Assembly (NCBI RefSeq): GCF_009910705.1
Contig: NZ_JAAAXJ010000016.1
Span: forward strand, 1 to 64,000
DNA length: 64,000 bases
Direction: 5' to 3'
From: Microvirga arsenatis
Lineage (GTDB): Bacteria > Pseudomonadota > Alphaproteobacteria > Rhizobiales > Beijerinckiaceae
Part shown: positions 60,327 to 64,000 of the stretch, one piece after another
Position numbering within the stretch: position 1 is the stretch's first letter
Layout of the letters: each line of letters opens with the position of its first letter
Notes under the pieces: generated by a model
Told to the model about the DNA's origin: nothing
The model's input: only the letters and a program-made list of their open reading frames with translations
Database searches by the model: none
Made by a program: the position numbers and the translations under genes

Positions 60327-60749
60327 TCAGATGATGCCGAAGGTTCGGGGAGGACGCTTCAGGCCATCCGGATTGGCGCCAGAGCCCTGTTGGCTCACCA
60401 TGGCCAGCCTGGTGGCTGTGGCCGTGGCCGTCGCGGCGCCAGGACCAAAGGGAGGCAGGGCCATGCCGCAGACGGTGCCACAATGAGAGAGATGGTTGGG
60501 ACCGGTCCCGTCATGATCAGGCACAAGGAGTGCGCAGGCGCAGATGTCCGACGTCCTGACACCCGCCGCGCCGTGGCCATCTCTGCCATCCGGCTGGGGC
60601 GACCCGTTGATGCGGGCGGCCGCCTCCCAGCTCTCAACGGAGACTGCACTATGGGCGTGCAGGCCTGCCATGACCCCGCCGTGCAGCACGAACGCGGTCA
60701 CGGTCGTAAGCATGAGGCTTGCGACAAGTCGGCGTAAGTGGGTCCACAC
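60327..60749 (-). CDS. exported Cys/His-containing protein (DUF2946-like)
   Basis: 140 residues, GTG start: N-terminal signal or membrane segment (about 7-28, SLMLTTVTAFVLHGGVMAGL), then C-x-C (DICACALL) and HCGTVCGMA, with His near the signal end (GLHAHS). This is the most divergent of the four Cys-rich exported proteins in the window. No copper gene adjoins it directly; the Crp/Fnr gene follows upstream on the same strand. Confidence 0.55.
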   Translation of the reverse strand: MWTHLRRLVASLMLTTVTAFVLHGGVMAGLHAHSAVSVESWEAAARINGSPQPDGRDGHGAAGVRTSDICACALLVPDHDGTGPNHLSHCGTVCGMALPPFGPGAATATATATRLAMVSQQGSGANPDGLKRPPRTFGII

Positions 60750-60963
60750 AGGGTCCAGTGACTTGCTCCTATAACCGCCATCAACTGGCCGGCAATCAAC
60801 AGCATAGGGCTCTTGGCGGCCATCGCAAGCGCCTGTTCAGGGCCACGCGGGGGCTGGTGAACGGATCCAACCTTTAGAACCGCATCTCCTCAACCCGTGT
60901 TCTTTGCGACCGCTCCAAAGCGGGCTGACCTGGCGCCGCGGTGCAGGGGCATCGCCAGCCTGA

Positions 60964-61686
60964 TCAGCCCTCGCCATCGATCAGCAGGTCGAGGCCCACC
61001 AGGTCCAGGCGAAGCACCCCGCGGCCGACATCGTCGATCAAGTGGCGCCGACGCAGGTAACCGAATGCCCGGCTAACGGTCTCAATCTTGAGGCCCACGA
61101 AGTCGGCGATGTCCGATCTGGACATGGGCACACTCACAATGTCCCCGAGCCCAATGTTCTGGTGCAGGAACCGCAGGAACAAGGCCAAGCGCTTCCGGGC
61201 ATCCTTTCGCCCAAGAAGGCCGACATGGTCGAGCGCCTCGCTCGCGCTGGCACGCAGGACATTCGCCAGCTGGCGCCCGAGGAGCGGATTGCATTCGCCC
61301 AGACGCTGCAGCTTGCCGGCGTCGAACTCGAGCAGGACCACGGGCGAAACCGCCTCGGCCGTCAGGAGCCGCTCGGCATGGGTAAGTCCGAAATAGTCCC
61401 CCGGAAACGCGAACCGGACGATCTGGCGGGCGCCGTCGGGGAAGAACGTGACGAGCCGCACCACACCCTCAAGGACGCGGAAGCAGCGGCTCTCAGTTGG
61501 ACCACCCGCGAAGATGGCCTCATTCGGACCGACCGTCCGCCGGCCTCCCTGACGGATGAGGAAGGACCGGGACTCGTCCTCGGTCTCCAGGGTGCAGGGG
61601 AGATCCTCCAGGCGCCATGCCCTGGGATCCGGGCACAGGCACCCGACCGGTTCGGCCAGGGCGGTGTTGTTCAGTTCGGGACTCAT
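60964..61686 (-). CDS. Crp/Fnr-family regulator
   Basis: About 240 residues: cyclic-nucleotide-type beta-roll domain (about 25-140), long dimer helix, and C-terminal helix-turn-helix (MSRSDIADFVGLKIETVSRAFGYL). The recognition helix has E-x-x-S-R, as in FNR and FixK proteins that read TTGAT half sites, and two TTGAT-N4-ATCAA boxes lie next to the gene. The N-terminal cysteines (CLCPDP, then C) do not match the 4Fe-4S spacing of classical Fnr. ATG 61686 is favoured; 61734 is possible. Confidence 0.88.
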   Translation of the reverse strand: MSPELNNTALAEPVGCLCPDPRAWRLEDLPCTLETEDESRSFLIRQGGRRTVGPNEAIFAGGPTESRCFRVLEGVVRLVTFFPDGARQIVRFAFPGDYFGLTHAERLLTAEAVSPVVLLEFDAGKLQRLGECNPLLGRQLANVLRASASEALDHVGLLGRKDARKRLALFLRFLHQNIGLGDIVSVPMSRSDIADFVGLKIETVSRAFGYLRRRHLIDDVGRGVLRLDLVGLDLLIDGEG

Positions 61687-61761
61687 AGCGGCGGCCCAGG
61701 ACAGCGGAACGGCCGAAAGTGGCCAGCTCCTCATGCATGAACCGAATTGGCCGCGATGGCA

Positions 61762-61775
61762 TTGATCCGGATCAA
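61762..61775. promoter_or_regulatory. FNR/FixK-type box 1
   Basis: TTGATCCGGATCAA, a perfect TTGAT-N4-ATCAA palindrome, 76 bases upstream of the Crp/Fnr start at 61686. Suggests autoregulation. Confidence 0.75.
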
Positions 61776-61862
61776 GCGCCCGGCCGCCGTGCCGGCGGCT
61801 ACTGCCTTGACCAGCCGACGTGGTGCATTTCGCCGTGGCCAAGCGCGGATGGGACCTGGTGA

Positions 61863-61876
61863 TTGATCAGGATCAA
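61863..61876. promoter_or_regulatory. FNR/FixK-type box 2
   Basis: TTGATCAGGATCAA, a perfect TTGAT-N4-ATCAA palindrome, 88 bases upstream of the Met-rich gene at 61964. Confidence 0.75.
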
Positions 61877-61963
61877 TGACGCCATACGGCTCAGCTGCGA
61901 TGGTGCGACCGTAGCAGAGAGCCTCTGACGCCGCAGCGCGGCCATTTCATAGGAGAAACGATC

Positions 61964-62887
61964 ATGCGCACTTCCTTCGCCCTCGCGGCCGCCGTGTCGG
62001 TGCTTGCTTTGGTGACCGTCCAACAGGTCGCGCACGCCGCCGAGCAGCGCGACCCCTCCCCGGTTCGTATCGTCGTTGCCATGGACAACATGGGCAATAT
62101 GCAGCAGAGCCCGGCGGGAGGTGGCACGCCGGCCGGCCAAAGCTCTGGCGGCATGAGCATGTGCTGCGGCATGGGCGGAATGTCTGCGTCCGGGCAATCC
62201 ACGATGGCGCCAAGCGGCCAGGCAGGGTCTGGCGCAATGCCGTCAGGGCAGGCTGGTCAGATGGGCTCCGGCATGATGAACGACAACATGCGATCCATGC
62301 CGCAGGGCCAGATGGGCGGCATGCCACAGGGTGGGTCGGGGCAAGGCGGCGGCACGGGCATGATGGATGACAACATGATGCGCATGCAGCAAGGCCAGAC
62401 CGGCATGGCTCCCATGGGTCAGGGCGGCATGATGATGGACAACATGCGCCGCATGCAGCCCAACCAGCAGGGCGGGATGGGCATGATGAACAACGACGCG
62501 ATGCGCATGCCGCCGGCGCCGATGGGCGGTACGATGCCGGGAATGACCGCAGGCGGTGCGGACATGACGGACCGCATCGAGGGTCGGATTGCCTTTCTGA
62601 AGGCGGAGCTGAAGATCACTGACGCGCAAGCACCGGCCTGGAACCAGTTTGCCGAAGCCCTGCGCTCAAGCCGACAGCATCTGATCGAGGCCCGGCAGCT
62701 GCTGGCAGCCCCGGCAGCCGATGCGACCGCAACCATGCGGCTGGAGCAGTACGAGCGCCATCTTGGCGCCCGGCTGGAGGCCCTCAAGGCAGCGCGGAGC
62801 TCCTTTGCCCAGCTCCATGCCGGACTTGACGAGCACCAGAAGCACGTGGCGGAAGAATTGGTCGTGCCGCTCCTGGCCACCTTCTGA
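61964..62887 (+). CDS. exported Met-rich protein with C-terminal Spy/CpxP-like (LTXXQ) helical domain
   Basis: 307 residues: signal peptide (about 1-25); a Met/Gly/Gln-rich region (about 40-200) of loosely repeated units such as MMNDNMRSMPQGQ, MMDDNMMRMQQGQ and MMDNMRRMQPNQ; then a helical domain (about 203-300) beginning RIEGRIAFLKAELKITDAQ, close to the LTxxQ periplasmic chaperone type. The Met region could bind many Cu(I) or Ag(I) ions. FNR box 2 lies upstream, hinting at control by low oxygen, where Cu(I) dominates. Confidence 0.78.
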   Translation: MRTSFALAAAVSVLALVTVQQVAHAAEQRDPSPVRIVVAMDNMGNMQQSPAGGGTPAGQSSGGMSMCCGMGGMSASGQSTMAPSGQAGSGAMPSGQAGQMGSGMMNDNMRSMPQGQMGGMPQGGSGQGGGTGMMDDNMMRMQQGQTGMAPMGQGGMMMDNMRRMQPNQQGGMGMMNNDAMRMPPAPMGGTMPGMTAGGADMTDRIEGRIAFLKAELKITDAQAPAWNQFAEALRSSRQHLIEARQLLAAPAADATATMRLEQYERHLGARLEALKAARSSFAQLHAGLDEHQKHVAEELVVPLLATF

Positions 62888-63082
62888 GCGGCCTGTGTGG
62901 GTCCAGGCCTTGGTTCCCCGAGTTGAACCGGAGTGACGCGGCAGCGGCGGCGCCCCCTGGCGCCGCGGCGCTGTCGGTTTTGCTCCCGACCCAAATGCCT
63001 GCCGTGGCCAGCCGCGATGACTCCTCCGACGACCCGGGACAGCTCTCCGAAAGGACAATCAAGATCAGCTGGCAGTGACTTC

Positions 63083-64000
63083 ATGACACAGAGTTCTTCC
63101 TCCCACCACATGCACCAACGCCCCCTCACTGCACCTCTCGTCCTGATTGTCGCGGCAACCGCCTTCGTTGGCCTGTCCGCCCTTCAGGCGTCTGGCCAGT
63201 CGGCAGACAGCCATGCCGGGCACCACCCTGATGCTATGCCCGCCCCGAGCATGTCCGCCCCAGCCAGCCCGGCTGCCCCGCCGGGCAATCCGCCCACAGG
63301 CGTTCCGGGCAGCCCATCCGCCATGCCTGGAATGCCGTCCCAAGGCGGTGCCATGGGCGGGATGATGGGCGGCATGGGCGAGATGATGGGTGGGAGCCCG
63401 CAGAAGGAGTTCTATCCCTCCCTCATGGATCTGCCCACCCTGTCCCCCGAGCAGCGACACACCATCGAAGCTCAAGCGCGGGCACGGATAAGCGCAGGCA
63501 CCGACGAGATCGCAATCGCCGGGAACGCCCTCCGCCATGCGAATGCCTCAGGAGATGCTGCCGGAGCGGAACAAGCCGCCCGGCGCCTGCGGGACGGCCT
63601 TAATCAAGTGGACAGCGGCACGGCGGCGCTCCGGGCGCTTATGGAGGGAAAGGCCCCGTCACAGATTGCCCAGGATTGGTTCAAAGGACAGCTTAATCTC
63701 TCCACCGCAATGCCTGTCCACGCGTCCGAGGGCCCCTTCGGCCTGTCCTGGCTCCACGTGATGACCATGGGCCTGGGATCGGCCTTTGCCATCGCCATGC
63801 TGGCGATCTATTTCGCGCGAATGCGCCGGGCGAACGCCCTCGTCGACCGCTTGTCGAGCGCCACCCTGGCTCCGATGATCCCTGCGACGCCTCCGTCCGC
63901 GGCGACCACCGCACCGCAGCCCTCCCTTCCTGGAGCAGCGCCAGCCGCAGTGGTCACATCGCCGGCGGCCACTCCCTCCGGTTCCTTGACCGCTGCGGCA
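63083..64000 (+). CDS. partial: exported or membrane Met/His-rich protein running off the window
   Basis: The frame is open from ATG 63083 to the last base (306 codons, no stop). It has a His/Met N-terminus (SHHMHQ), a signal-anchor helix (about 17-35), a Met/Gly/Pro-rich part (MGGMMGGMGEMMGG), a helical domain (about 115-205) with LSPEQRHTIE near its start, then a second membrane helix (about 222-240) and a Pro/Ala linker. The last part resembles the linker ahead of an RND adaptor or other exported domain, which cannot be seen. Probably copper-related. Confidence 0.7.
   Translation, partial: MTQSSSSHHMHQRPLTAPLVLIVAATAFVGLSALQASGQSADSHAGHHPDAMPAPSMSAPASPAAPPGNPPTGVPGSPSAMPGMPSQGGAMGGMMGGMGEMMGGSPQKEFYPSLMDLPTLSPEQRHTIEAQARARISAGTDEIAIAGNALRHANASGDAAGAEQAARRLRDGLNQVDSGTAALRALMEGKAPSQIAQDWFKGQLNLSTAMPVHASEGPFGLSWLHVMTMGLGSAFAIAMLAIYFARMRRANALVDRLSSATLAPMIPATPPSAATTAPQPSLPGAAPAAVVTSPAATPSGSLTAAA

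Overview
The window is a 64 kb block of GC-rich DNA given over almost entirely to heavy-metal resistance and periplasmic metal/thiol handling. The codon style, the ECF sigma factor paired with an NrsF-type membrane anti-sigma factor, the BTLCP-type transglutaminase-like protein and the Met-rich exported proteins point to an alphaproteobacterium, most likely in Hyphomicrobiales (Methylobacterium/Microvirga-like). The genus is an inference. I saw no tRNA, rRNA, CRISPR array, transposase, integrase or replication gene, so plasmid and chromosomal island cannot be told apart.

Layout. (1) 1-24.3 kb, copper region A: DsbA/Com1-like protein, Cu(I) P-type ATPase, SCO, a leftward operon (two FixH-like Met-motif proteins, cusB, cusA, a class III adenylate cyclase, a CusF-like chaperone), a Bax-inhibitor-1 protein, multicopper oxidase, DUF411, TlpA, the ECF sigma factor with its NrsF anti-sigma, Met-rich exported proteins, a beta-propeller and a cytochrome c. 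(2) 24.4-30.0 kb, mercury operon merR<>merT-merP-merA-merB, a possible extra Hg transporter, an out-of-place hisI, and a second flavin disulfide oxidoreductase. (3) 30.1-33.2 kb, arsenic operon arsR-arsC(LMW)-arsC(Grx)-acr3-arsH. (4) 33.4-34.5 kb, an AbiEii-like nucleotidyltransferase with a small upstream partner. (5) 34.6-43.6 kb, Cd/Pb/Zn region: CadR/PbrR-type regulator, P-type ATPase, methyltransferase, lspA, two CDF exporters, a ZIP permease, an L,D-transpeptidase lipoprotein and a frameshifted ctaG. (6) 45.1-49.6 kb, a rightward copper/thiol-redox operon (Cys-rich protein, PCuAC, SCO, DsbB, DsbA, TlpA, CcdA). (7) 50.1-57.9 kb, copper region B, a partly decayed paralogue of region A. (8) 58-64 kb, Cys-rich and Met-rich exported proteins, a lytic transglycosylase and a Crp/Fnr regulator with two FNR-type boxes.

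Main unexpected observations. The sequence GTAACC-N16-CGAA occurs seven times exactly, and once with one change, all within 1-21.2 kb. Each copy lies upstream of a gene, including the ECF sigma gene itself. This looks like one self-controlled stress regulon covering copper region A. A 4.4 kb stretch (9130-13529) is repeated without visible difference at 52666-57065, inside flanks that are homologous but diverged. That is the signature of gene conversion between two cus operons. A 48-nt leader with a hairpin and a 9-codon ORF is kept upstream of both dsbA-like paralogues. A MerR-type promoter (19-bp spacer) sits in front of a 58-codon membrane-protein gene.
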